Positions 28,624 to 39,906 of a stretch of DNA of 64,000 nucleotides are shown here, in pieces. The position numbers were made by a program, and so were the translations under genes. The stretch is from positions 3,034,068 through 3,098,067 of the forward strand of contig CM026427.1 of assembly GCA_014871385.1 (NCBI GenBank). The letters are read 5' to 3'. The notes beneath the pieces are model-generated. The model did not search any database and was not told the DNA's origin. It worked only from the letters and a program-made list of their open reading frames with translations. Within the stretch, counting starts at the first letter, position 1, and each line of letters opens with the position of its first letter. The DNA comes from Ceratodon purpureus. Lineage: Eukaryota; Streptophyta; Bryopsida; Pseudoditrichales; Ditrichaceae.

Positions 28624-29226
28624 CTTTAGCGGCGCATTTGCTAAGTTTACGGCTGGCTCCGACGTTCGTTCACTAATGTCATATCCTCTCTAATGGATAA
28701 CTTAGATATTGTAACTTTCCCCTTCTCCTCCGCAAATCAAGGACCTCCTCCACTTCATATTCTTCATGATTTTCTACTTCAACAGAGGGCAAAGATGGTT
28801 GTAATCGTCCTGAGATAGTAGATTCTTTATATGATTCTAGAAGAGAGACATGGAAAACTGGATGTACCTTCATGGAAGCAGGTCACTCCAACCTATACGC
28901 AACTAGGTTGATTTTCTCTTGAATGCAGAATGGACCAAGTCGCCTATAGTCCAATTTGTTGTAGGGCCGATTAGTCTTGATGTTTCGCCGAAGAAGCCAC
29001 ACCTTATCACCAACATGAAAAACAAGAGATTCGTTTTGAAGCCGGTCTGCAGAAGTCTTATACAAATCTTGGGCTTATTGTAACTGCATCTTCAAAATAG
29101 CTTGAATTTTTGATAAATGTTTGGCAAGATTTTCAGCTGCTGGATTCTTGTCACCGGTGGACGCCAACATATCAAGTTTTGGATGATAACCATAATTGGC
29201 ATAGAACGGAGTTTGCTGAGTTGACG
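28624..29226 (-). repeat. Internal inverted repeat of the gypsy element, arm 1
   Basis: About 600 bases that recur in inverse orientation and near-identical form at 32318-32916 of the same element. It covers the integrase C-terminal and chromodomain-like region. Confidence 0.8.
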
Positions 29227-32200
29227 TGTGAATAGAATTGTTGTAAGCAAACTCCGCTAGCGATAAATACGATGTCCAGTCGTCTTGCTGATAATTGATT
29301 GTACATCGTAGATATTGCTCCAACACTTGATTAACGCGTTTCGTCTGGCCATCACTTTGATGATGAAAAGTAGAAGAGAGCTTGATGTCGACCTTCAATA
29401 TTTCAAACAGCCATGTCCAAAATCTAGATATAAATTGGGGTCACCGATCAGAAATAATATCATCTGGCAAGCCATGATACCGATATATGTTGTCAAGAAA
29501 GAGTTTTGCAGTCTCTTCATCAAAAATAGACTTTGTACATGAAATAAAGTGCGCCATCTTCGTCAACCGGTCTACCACAACACAGATGCCGTCAAAAGTA
29601 GCTAATGGCGGCAGATCTGTGATAAAGTCCATTGAAACAGATGACCACGGCCGTTGAGGAATCGGCAATGGTTGCAAGAGCCCATAAGGTCACTGCCGAG
29701 GATTCTTTGACCTTGAACATGTATCGCAAGATAATACAAAGTCTTTGACGGCCTTCCACATTTGTGGCCACCAAAAATCTCGAGAAACAAGCTCCAATGT
29801 CTTGTTAAAGCCAAAATGTCCCGCTGCAGGGAAGTCGTGGCGAGACTGAAGCATGCGGAGTCGGAGTGGCCCCTCCGGAATATACACACCATCTTTAAAA
29901 TACAACAAGTTATCTTGAATCTTGAACTTGTCGTTGTCAGGATGTTGTTTTGTTCTACAAAACAAAGGGTCTTGGCTAGATGCAATCTGAATATCACGAC
30001 GGAAGTCGGCATCAATTGATAATGCCATTGACATCGCATTGAGGCAAAATCGTTCAGGCTGCAACAATGTTGTGCATTGTCGATCAAATGTCGCGTCTCC
30101 AGCCTTTGGTGCAAGATACGCCCTTCTTGATAATGCATCCGACAATCCTTGTTGCTTCCCTGGCCAATATGTGATAAGTAAAATCAAACCAGGATAAGGA
30201 CATATTCCAACGAGCTTGGCGACGATTTAAAACCCGAACGGATGTAAAGTACTCCAAATTTTTGTAGTCGATATACACAACAACCGACTGAGCAGCTCCT
30301 TCTAACAGATGACGCCATTCTTGGAAGGAATCAACTATAGCAAGAAGTTCTTTATCATGAATCTCATAGTTGATCTCGGCCGCCAAAAATTTCCTTGAAT
30401 AAAATGCAATAGGATGAAGTTTTCCATTTTCTCCCATCTGCGTGAGCACTGCTCCTAGTGCAAAATCAGAGGCGTCCGTCTCCATATAAAACGCCTTTGT
30501 AAAGTCAGGATGTACTAAGATTGGAGCTATAGTAAACGCAATCTTCAAATCTTCAAATGCCTTCTGTGCTGCAGGTGTCCACTCCAACTTGTCCTTACAT
30601 GTCAACCGGGTCAATGGGGCCACAACTTGTGAATAATTCTTGATGAATATCTGATAAAAGTTAGCAAAACCAAGGAAACATTGCACATAGCGTATTGTTT
30701 TTGGTGACGCCCAGTCTGTCACTGCTTGAACTTTCTTTGGATCCATCATAAGGCCTTCGCTAGATATGATATATCCAAGAAATTCAACCTTAGGTTGGTG
30801 GAATGCGCATTTCTCTGCTTTGGCATATAAGCCCTTTTCTCGCAGCTTTTGTAATACCAGCTTCACGTGCTCTTCATGTTCTTCGACTTTTTTGGAGTAG
30901 ATCAGAATGTCGTCTAAATAGCAAACGACGAATCTATTCAGATATTCTCGAAAAACATCATTCATTAAATGCTGGAAAATGGCCGGCGCATTGGTCAATC
31001 CAAACGGCATGACATTATACTCAAAATGCCCATACTTTGTGCGAAATGTAGTCTTCCACTCGTCTCCTTCTTTTATCCGCACAAGATTATAGGCTCCACG
31101 GAGATCTATCTTTGTATAGATCTTGGCTTGGCCGAGCTGGTCCCAAAGTCTCGATATTAGTGGCAACGGATAACGATTCTTCACAGTGACCTTGTTCAGA
31201 CCTCGATAATCCACACACAATCGTACCGAGCCATCCTTCTTTTTTACAAAGAGTATAGGTGCCCCTATTGGGGACTTGGAATGTCGAATGAAATTCTTCG
31301 CAAGATTCTCGTCAATATACTCTCTCAAACAGCTCGTTGTGTGACAAGTTGTAATCATTCCTTCGGCTGCTGAGGTTTTCTTAAGAATGATATAGTACGA
31401 GAAAACCAATCTATGTCTGGGTTATACGTCTTGAGCCAAGATATCCCAAAAACAACAAGATGGGAGGGACTATTGATTATGTTAAACATAATCCTACTAC
31501 TATGACCCTCCATTGCTACGTCTACAGGTATAGTCTCATTAGCGACAACTATAGGTCGCCCGTCTATCACCTCTGCTTGTACACGGTTAGGCTTTTGCTG
31601 AAGCGTGATCTTATGAAGTTTTGCAAAAGCCATATCCATGAAACAAGCAGATGCTCCACAGTCAAATAAACTAATAGTCTTTATGTTTTCACGTCCAACA
31701 GAAATAGGTATGGTAAAAGATTGAGAAGTTTGGGAAGAGAGGTAAGGACCTTGATGTTTTGATGGTGTTGAAAGGTCCAGTCGCACGGCCCCTACTGTGA
31801 CTGGCCATCCTTGTTTTCCTCAATTGTGGCGCTTCTAATCTTTGTCACAGGTAATTTCCGCTTCTTTGGACAGCTGCCGGCTTTATGTCCAGGTTCTCCA
31901 CAATAGAGACATAGATTCTCTTCATATCTTCGTTTCTTCTGTACCGGTGTCAATGGCTTGAAGCGTGTTGCGTTAATCTGCGTATCTTCCACGCCTTGAT
32001 ATGAATTATGAACCTTCGTTAAGGCAGTATGTGCGCTTTGTCTTGAGGAACTTGAAAAACGACAATCTTGATATCGCTGAAAGAGCCGATTATCACATTT
32101 TACAGCCTATCTAATAGCTTCATCAAGCGTGCAGGGATCTGGAAAATTTAGCAAGAAGTCCTTCACGTCATCCCTCAAAGCTCGATAAAACTGGTCCATT

Positions 32201-32317
32201 ATTGCTTGTTCGTCCCAGTTGATATCCGCAGAGAGTTGTTTGTATTCAGAAGCGTACACAGAAACAGAGCGCGACCCTTGTTTTAAGGCGTAGATCTTGT
32301 TTAACGCCACTCTCACG

Positions 32318-32916
32318 CGTCAACTCAGCAAACTCCGTTCTATGCCAATTATGGTTATCATCCAAAACTTGATATGTTGGCGTCCACCGGTGACAAGAAT
32401 CCAGCAGCTGAAAATCTTGCCAAACATTTATCAAAAATTCAAGCTATTTTGAAGATGCAGTTACAATAAGCCCAAGATTTGTATAAGACTTCTGCAGACC
32501 GGCTTCAAAACGAATCTCTTGTTTTTCATGTTGGTGATAAGGTGTGGCTTCTTCGGCGAAACATCAAGACTAATCGGCCCTACAACAAATTGGACTATAG
32601 GCGACTTGGTCCATTCTGCATTCAAGAGAAAATCAACCTAGTTGCGTATAGGTTGGAGTGACCTGCTTCCATGAAGGTACATCCAGTTTTCCATGTCTCT
32701 CTTCTAGAATCATATAAAGAATCTACTATCTCAGGACGATTACAACCATCTTTGCCCTCTGTTGAAGTAGAAAATCATGAAGAATATGAAGTGGAGGAGG
32801 TCCTTGATTTGCGGAGGAGAAGGGGAAAGTTACAATATCTTATCCATTAGAGAGGATATGACATTAGTGAACGAACGTCGGAGCCAGCCGTAAACTTAGC
32901 AAATGCGCCGCTAAAG
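32318..32916 (+). repeat. Internal inverted repeat of the gypsy element, arm 2
   Basis: Inverted near-identical duplicate of 28624-29226, lying within the gag part of the same element. High similarity implies a duplication younger than, or about as old as, the insertion. Confidence 0.8.
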
Positions 32917-33391
32917 ATACAGACTCGAACAACCTCCTCTGGTACAGACGTAAATGGCTGATGAGCTGTAGTCGACTTTGCTCTAGAGCTTGAGTTGTTG
33001 TGAGCAACGCCTTCTATGTTCGTGAGTCTCGTGGATAACGCGTTTATAGCGTTCATAAGGGCGTCAAACCTAGTTTCAAAAGACTCGATCATACTAATAT
33101 CTTGACCTCCAGTCATTGCTATATAGGTAAGATGATTTAAGCAGATAACTAGCTCGAGCGCCGATTTAGAGGTGGGTAATCCACGCCCTCTAAAAAAAAG
33201 CTTTGAATTCTCCAAGAAGGGGGTAAATTGCACTCTTACAAGAAGATTCAAAGCTGAACGAAATATCAGCTTGAGAGAGGGTAATTCGCAACTCTCAAGA
33301 CGCCAACAGTTCTTCAAGCAAGAGGGATAATCCACGCTCTAGCAAGAAAACCTTAGCTCTAATATTCGCAAATAAGACAGTATCGACAAAC

Positions 33392-33767
33392 TGTCAGGGA
33401 CACGAGAAGACAAGCTACAAGAAAAGACTCAAATTAGAACAGGAACTCTCGATAAAGCTTGAACAATACTCAGATTAACAAAAAAGAGTACACAATAACA
33501 CCAAGAGGTGTGAGCTAGAGCTCCTAGAGATGCGTTGTTGAGACTGAGGTTGCCCTCAGCCTCGACTCCTATTTACACTAGCTCAAAAGAAGGTTCTCTA
33601 GAACCTTCTACAACTTAAGACCTTCTAAGACCTTCTATGAACTTCCAGAAGCTTCCAGTAGCTTCCAGGGACTTCCAGGATCTTCCGGAAGCTTCTAGGA
33701 GCTTCTAGGCACTTCTAGATCCTTCCAGAGTCTTCCTAAGTTGTTTTCTGAGTACGTGGCCGTGACA
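33392..33767 (-). repeat. 5' LTR of the gypsy element (376 bp)
   Basis: Same ends and order as the LTR at 27576-28031, with a shorter CTTCCAG-type tandem array. It lies next to the 5 bp target duplicate AGTAG at 33768-33772. Confidence 0.85.
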
Positions 33768-34480
33768 AGTAGTGCATCTTTGCTCATAGGATGCCCCAGA
33801 GATTTTATCAGGTTAGTAGAATGTGGCTTCTTTGTTGAGGCATCGTTTTATGGATACTATGGCAAGAGAAGAATGATGCTACTTTCAATGGTAAGAGGTG
33901 GACCAAAGTCAAGTTAGAACTCTCCCTTTGGATAGAACTTATCTATTATGGAAGAATAGCATGGAGGAAAACTCAAAAGGCTTGCAAAAAATCTCCAACA
34001 AAGAGCGATGGGATCCTTTACCAATTTTAACTAAATTGGTGTACCAATGGGATACTTGCTATATCTCACCCTCCATGGAAAAATCAAACTAGTTAAAAAG
34101 AGAATTTTGAATTTTTTTTGCTAAACCATTCAGAAATTTAGTTTTACAAATAGACTACAATTTTGATGATAAGATCCCAAATTTCTATTTTTAACCAGGT
34201 TGGTTTGTCCATGGAGGATGAGATAAGGAATGGAAGCCATCCTCAATGGTGGTCTATGGAGTCTTGATTAGTTTTAGATTCATGGTCTGTAGCTATGGGG
34301 TTCTGCATAGGTTTGATCTCTTTTTGGTCCCCAGCTATAGGATTCCGCATACCTAGGGATCCCTAAGTCGGGCTACGCCGGACCTGGGGGAGTTTGCTTG
34401 TGTACTTTATCTTTGCAGTAAAGGTTACCCTTAATTTCTATCAAAAAATTATAAAAAAAAATTTAAAAAAATTACAAGGA
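33768..34480 (+). mobile_element. LINE 3' fragment, right part
   Basis: Continuation of the LINE tail at 27230-27575, displaced by the gypsy insertion. Around 33848-33970 it encodes a WILWQEKNDATFNGKRW-type motif, matching the WxxWxxRN...F motif near the C terminus of plant LINEs. It then has a 3' untranslated stretch ending near TTGCAGTAAAGG and A-rich runs at about 34440-34470. Reading frame is not maintained, so the copy is decayed. Confidence 0.65.
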
Positions 34481-36059
34481 GGAAAATCTTTTGTCATCTT
34501 TGAATACAAAGGTTCTAGAAAAAGTATATGGCCTTGCATTCTCTCCTTTGCTAGCCTCTATTATATTTTTTGGAACTCGTATAGATAATGATGGAGATGG
34601 AAAACACGAACATGGCCTTATTCCATCAAACCTATAGAAGAGCACTGGGCACGACCTTGTATAAGAACTATCTTTTGGTATGCCTAATTATAATGGAAGG
34701 TTTTCTAACCTCGTTGTATTGGTACTTCAAAGTGTTTTAGGTAGATAACATATTGCTCATCTCTTAAGCATTTGAGGCTAAGTAGGAACTAGCATAGGTT
34801 TCACCGATAGAGCAATTTTTTATTTTTTTTTTTTAATTTGATTTTTTTGTAGCCAAACGCTTATAAGGCTATTTCATTGAGATTTCAATGTTTAAGCTGC
34901 CTACTTAAATTATGATTAAATGGGTATGAGAATGCCAAAGGTCATGTACTCTTTATTGTTTTTCTGGTTTATTTCATTATTATTTGAATGGCTATGGTAA
35001 TGTCAAAGGACACATAACCTTTATCCAAAGACCTCTTGGCATACATGAAGAGGAACGACAATAAGGGTGCGACGACGACCTAACAAGGTGCGACGACATA
35101 AAAGAGTGCGACGACGATCCTTTGAAAAAACTCTTGTGTAAAACCGTCTCTAAGTTACCTCCTCAACGGAATGAGATTGCAAGGTTCAATCTTGGTCACT
35201 AATGACATTTTGGCCTGGTTTATAGTATAATGTCATCCAGCAAGGTTAATTTTACAAAGTTCTAGCATGTCCAAATCCAGAAACCTTGAATTGAAAGGAA
35301 AAAAATTGCAACCCGTTCCATAACTCCGGTGATTTCAAATTCAACTCATCCATCGAGACGTTAGTTAAAACAAAAACCCATCCCAAAATCTCTCCGGAAT
35401 TGAACATTGTGTTCAAAAGGTTTTAAAGATTGTGCTTGATGACTCAATGTCATCAGGTGAATTGAGTTCTTGAAGTTTGGAAGTTTGATTTTAGGTAATA
35501 GTGGTTTGAACTTTGACTCTATTATGCTTATATTCACATGTCATATATGACATAATAGAGGTATTTGTAAAGTCAAGAAAAGTTTCAAGAAGATACACCT
35601 CTTTTTATTTATTATGTTACTATTTGTTCACTCTCACTAGTTCGTAGATATGAAAAAGCTTGGTGGTCTTACAATTATAATATTTATTATATATCGAAGA
35701 GCTTGGTGGTCTCTAAACACAAGTTAGAAGATTTTTAGCCACGTTTTAGAAACAAAAAGTAGAGGTCATGTTGTATTAAGAATCCTAGCCGCCTTTTTCT
35801 TCCTTGAACTAATTCAAAAAAAATAGAACTATTCAGGGCTGATTTTAATTATTTAAATTGGAGAAGAGAGGATATCTTTTTCAAAACAAGGGTTACCTTT
35901 ACAAATGACTCAAATGTAACAGATAATAGCACCATTTACGTTTTATAGAATAATGTTTTAAGAATCCGTCCAAATTGAATTTGACACGTCCAAAATCCAT
36001 CCATTTTTTGAGAAGTCAACCCGTTCTCCGGATATGTTTGTTTTTTTTAATGAATATAA
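34481..36059. other. Non-coding; short GTGCGACGACG triplet
   Basis: AT-rich intergenic DNA. Three spaced copies of GTGCGACGACG lie at about 35067-35117, unlike the surrounding AT-rich sequence. No gene or element ends are recognised. Confidence 0.4.
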
Positions 36060-36799
36060 GGGTGTAAGCATGGTAAAGTGGACCAGTAAGTGCAATGTGT
36101 GATCACTAGAAAGTGAATATGAAGTGTGCTGTTTTTTGAAGCTCTAAGCTGATTTTGAGCATTTTGGTGTAGTTCTTGAGCATTTTAGTCACTTTTTAGG
36201 GTGTCACAAGGTATCTAATAAGCAACTTCATAAAAAGAACATCTTCAATTGATACTTAATTTGACCACTAGTTCTAAATCATGAAAATAAACTTTTCCAA
36301 AGTTTTGATTTCTTCATTTGGGGCCCTCTATTGTCTTTAGAAGATGTTTTTTCCAATTTGAAAAACAATGTTGGGTGAAAAAAAACTCACTAAAAGTACC
36401 GCAAGAGTGACCCTCTTAAAAAGCATCCTTGCGACACTTTTGGAACCCTAAACCAATTGATGAGCATATGAATTGACTATTTTAGAATACCTCTTAAACA
36501 TACAGAGGGCCCCCTATCATCAAAAGTGATTTTTAGATAGTTTTTGATTCTTTTCTAGCCACTTTTTCAAATGGTCACATTCACTTTGCTTGGACTTAAA
36601 GCCCTCATACAATAACTTAAAAGTGTCTACTTTGCATGAAACTTTTCCAAGTTGTACAAAAACAAGTTGAGAATCTATATTAGCAAAAAAATTTGACTTC
36701 AATAACATTTTTCCATCACTTTTGCATAATTTTAGCAAAAGGGCTGAAACTGACAAATAGTTAACCACTTTTTTGGTATACTTTACCATGCTTACACCC
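36060..36799. mobile_element. Inverted-repeat element (740 bp)
   Basis: Perfect 20-base inverted ends: GGGTGTAAGCATGGTAAAGT at 36060-36079 and its complement at 36780-36799. ATAA flanks both sides (36056-36059 and 36800-36803), a possible target duplication. The GGGTG-type ends recall Harbinger-like elements, but the 4 bp duplication does not fit well, so the superfamily is open. The minus-strand frame inside (36520-36828) shows no domain. Confidence 0.6.
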
Positions 36800-36878
36800 A
36801 TAACATGTCCTTGGCTCCCTCCCTGCACATGTCAAGGACCATGTGAAAACTGAAAAATCACCACTGCCGACGTCCACT

Positions 36879-37394
36879 AAGGTAGAGTCTAGACACACCT
36901 AAAACCACCATTGTACACTCAAAACCAACCTAGAGGTCTCACCATAATCGCAACTAAGCTGAATTAGCATTATCAGAACACTCAATTCAAAGTTTCAAAC
37001 TGATCAATCAAAACACTCAAAAATTCAAACTGACCAATGAAAACACTCAAAAAGGCTAGTGGTTTTGGGTCTGATCATGAGTGAAAATTATGACCAATGA
37101 AAACACTCAAAAAGGCTAGTGGTTTTGGGTCTGATCATGAGTGAAAATTAGTACCAGCTAGGTGTGACAATGGAAAAAGTCTAGAGATTAGTTTTGGGTC
37201 ACCAAGTACTTTTTCCTTTAAAAATTAGTACCTATATGTGTACCTATATGTGTATTGGGAAAAAAAATTGAAAAAATATGCATTCTATGAGAAACCTATT
37301 TTTCTACACGTGAAAATTACACTCCAAAAATTAACCTAAATAAAAAAAAAGGCTCTGAATCCTTAAGTTGGTGGTTTTAGGTGTGTCTACCTTA
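36879..37394. mobile_element. MITE-like element with internal 60 bp duplication
   Basis: Inverted ends built on AAGGTAG and ACACACCTAAAACCACC (left 36879-36910, right 37369-37394); the left copy carries an extra AGTCTAG. The interior contains two perfect tandem 60-base copies and part of a third. Non-coding. No target duplication is clear, so the exact boundaries are uncertain. Confidence 0.5.
37031..37150 (+). repeat. Perfect 2 x 60 bp tandem repeat
   Basis: Positions 37031-37090 and 37091-37150 are identical, each starting TGACCAATGAAAACACTC. A decayed partial copy precedes them at about 37000-37030. The perfect identity indicates very recent duplication (or an assembly artefact). Confidence 0.9.
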
Positions 37395-38230
37395 CAAAAC
37401 GGGGGAGTAGATCTTTATTTCCATACCTTTGTCCTGTGGGCATTGGATTGGGGGTGGATCGAACAGACACTTCATTCACGTCGGTCTCCTCCGGCGACCG
37501 ATGTTTCTCTCTCTATGTGTCTACCTTATCATATCAAGATAATCGATCTCTCCATGCATATCTAAGGTAGTGGCCTTCACAAGTGGCGGGATTGCTGGAA
37601 CATAACTACTCCCTGAGCTTTTCTCGGCAGGGGTTAAGTCAAAACCACCAAAAATGGCCTTGGGGCCCAAAAATGAAAATGCCATTATTTCCAAGCAAAA
37701 ACCCCATTGGCTCCTGGGAAAAGGAAAAGCTCTTAGAAGCTAAAAAACAGCGATCCCAGGTAGCGCTCACGAGGCAATTCAAAAACGTGGTATACTTTGT
37801 CTCATGTGCTCGTGGTGAACAGTGCGCTTCGATCCAATTCTGCCCGCTCAAAGCCGGCACAAAGCATGCTTACACCGTCCTCATTCGAATGAAGCTGGAT
37901 GTGGGGGCCCCAGGGGATCTTATTGCCATTTGGAGATAATCTCCTCGGCGACAAATGAACTGTATTTGAGTTTACCATACTGTAATGATGAACTTGGGAA
38001 GTCCCGTGCAACCTTCGATAAATCAAGTCTACTGCATCCACAATGGCCAGCTCACCCGAACTCATTCAATACTTAAGCAGGACTCGTCGATCCAGACATT
38101 GTCGCAGCCTCACTACAGCTGGTCCGAGGTCACTTGGGAGTCCGTTGCAGTGATCTGTATCTCCCGAAGAAGGAATTAGCTCCTCTGGCTTCTACAATCT
38201 CGGCGTGCTCCTGCTGATCTCCGCACAGCG
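37395..38230 (+). other. Upstream region of the STIG1-like gene
   Basis: Begins with the ~70 bp dispersed repeat shared with 16006-16075. The GC content rises toward the gene, and 37583-37939 holds a 118-codon frame without recognisable domain. This is best read as promoter and 5' leader. No clear TATA box can be assigned. Confidence 0.4.
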
Positions 38231-39906
38231 ATGGCGAACTCGCATGCGAAACTGCTTGTGGTGGCCGTCACCCTTGCAGTGCTCCTCATTGGTAACTCGT
38301 CGTTCTGCATTCCTTGACCATATCAATGTAGAGGCGATGCTTCCCTGTGAAATCACACACTAGTTTCAGACTGTGTTCGTTCTCGGTTGTATCTACTGCA
38401 TGTGTAGCCTTGAATGGATGTATGGTGGGCGGAATCTTAGTTCATGACTTTTGCACAAGCACAGATCAGTTGCATTCACATTGCTGATGCTAGAACGGTG
38501 CACGAAGTTATGCATTCCTGCAGACTGGGAAGTATGCAAATTGCAAGGCACTGATAACTGTGATTTATTCGTTTGCACAGGTAGCGCGGAGGCGACGAAG
38601 AAGAAGTGTCCGAAGTTTCACAAAGACTGCAACCCACGCAAACCCGGATGCGAGACTTGTGTGGAGAAGGATGTGAACAACTGCGGTGACTGTCGCAAGA
38701 AGTGTGCAACTCTGCCGTACACTCGGACGTGGTGCGCAGGCGGCAAGTGCCGCTACAAGTGCAAGGATGGGTTTGGTAACTGCGACAATAACCTCTGGAG
38801 GAACGGCTGCGAGACACGCTTAAGCAACGATGCAAAGAACTGTGGGTGCTGTCGTAAGGCGTGCAAGCAGGTGCCTTACGCCGCCGCCAGCAAGTGCGTG
38901 AAGGGTAAGTGCTCGGAGCCTGTGTGCAATTTCGGGCGCGGAAACTGCGACAAGAACATCTGGAGCAACGGCTGCGAGGTGAACCTTGCAACGGACGTGA
39001 AAAACTGTGGCAGATGCGGGAACAAGTGCCCCGACACACTGGTGGGCGGTGAGCCCTATTGCAGGTAACGGCTGTCAGTGTGAGAAACGAAAGCAGTAGA
39101 TGTAACTACGAACAGGCAATATACATATCTGCATATCACTCCACAACTCTTGACTTCAGCTATGCAAGGGAACGCACTAACGCACTGGAGATCATCCTTC
39201 CTTCGAAAAAACTGTGCCGGATGAACATCACTCATCAAAGTTTTTTGCAAGTACTTGTCTGAATGATTTCGAGTCTGAATGATTTCGAACTAACTTGGTT
39301 GAAATGTGAATTGCAGTTCCGGAGAATGCGCAAACAGGTGCAAGGCAGGCAATCGTTTCGATGAAGGATTTAGGGGCTGCATTCCTGTTACGGCCCCGCC
39401 CCCGCCAGCCATGATGTCCCCGCCCCCGCCCCCGCCCAGTTGCGAGGCGGGTGGCGCGGATCTGCAAACCGACGCGTTAAACTGTGGCACATGCGGGAAC
39501 GTTTGCCCCGTCGAACTGATAAACACAGAGGCCTATTGCAGGTAAGGGCTGTCAGTGTCAGAAACAAAAGCAGTAGATCGTATGTAACTACGAACAGACA
39601 ATAAATATTTGCATATCACTCCACAACTCATGATTTCAGCTTTGAAGGGGAACGTGGTAGCGCACTGGGAAACATAATTCCTTCGACGCATCTGTGCAAG
39701 ATGAACATCACTCTTTTGCAAGTACTTGTATGGTTTCGAACTAACTCAGCTGAAATGTGAATTGCAGACGTGGAGGATGCAGTGAAAGGTGCAAGCCAGG
39801 CTTCATGATACCAGATCCGGAATCGGGGATTCGGGATCGCTGCATTCCGGAAGTAGCGCCCCCACCCCCTTCAGACTTTGGTGCACTTTCCACTGGAGGA
39901 GTTTAA
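38231..39906 (+). CDS. STIG1-like cysteine-rich secreted protein (4 exons)
   Basis: Predicted secreted protein of 302 residues. Exons 38231-38291, 38581-39064, 39317-39541 and 39768-39906 join through GT-AG introns with phases that close. Exon 1 from the ATG at 38231 encodes a hydrophobic signal peptide (KLLVVAVTLAVLLIG). The mature part has four repeats of the form D..NCGxCxxxC. Repeats 2 and 3 are preceded by GxCDxNxWxNGCE, and a Pro-rich linker (PPPPAMMSPPPPPPS) lies in exon 3. The D..NCG.C...C spacing fits the STIG1 family, known in flowering plants for secreted extracellular peptides. The NGCE-type repeats also resemble Cys-rich repeats of some myxobacterial surface proteins. Exons 3 and 4 arose by duplication of an exon plus its intron. 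The function here is unknown. Confidence 0.8.
39065..39767 (+). repeat. Duplicated intron-exon unit in the STIG1-like gene
   Basis: Introns 39065-39316 and 39542-39767 are close copies. Both begin GTAA.GGCTGTCAGTGT, share GTAACTACGAACAG and CATATCACTCCACAACTC, and end GAAATGTGAATTGCAG. Exon ends before both introns also match (GCCTATTGCAG-like). This shows a tandem duplication of about 475 bp that added an exon in the same phase. Confidence 0.85.

Larger units (their letters stand above)
27576..33767 (-). mobile_element. Ty3/gypsy LTR retrotransposon, broken
   Basis: Fossil Ty3/gypsy element on the minus strand, about 6.2 kb. LTRs: 27576-28031 (3') and 33392-33767 (5'), both TG...CA. Target duplication AGTAG at 27571-27575 and 33768-33772. 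A polypurine tract adjoins the 3' LTR at about 28032-28045. Parts in order on the minus strand: gag with a CCHC knuckle (about 33.3-31.8 kb), protease (about 31.8-31.4), reverse transcriptase and RNase H (about 31.4-30.1), integrase (about 30.2-29.1), and a C-terminal chromodomain-like tail (about 29.1-28.7). The tail suggests the chromovirus clade. It is broken by several disabling changes. The LTRs differ by a few percent outside a variable tandem-repeat tract, so insertion is fairly recent but not new. Confidence 0.9.

Noticed and set aside
37583-37939. 118-codon frame upstream of the STIG1-like gene
   Set aside because: No domain, no paralogue and no splice signals tying it to the gene; treated as promoter or leader.
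38476-39039. 187-codon Cys/Ser/Arg-rich minus-strand frame
   Set aside because: Exact antisense of STIG1-like exon 2.
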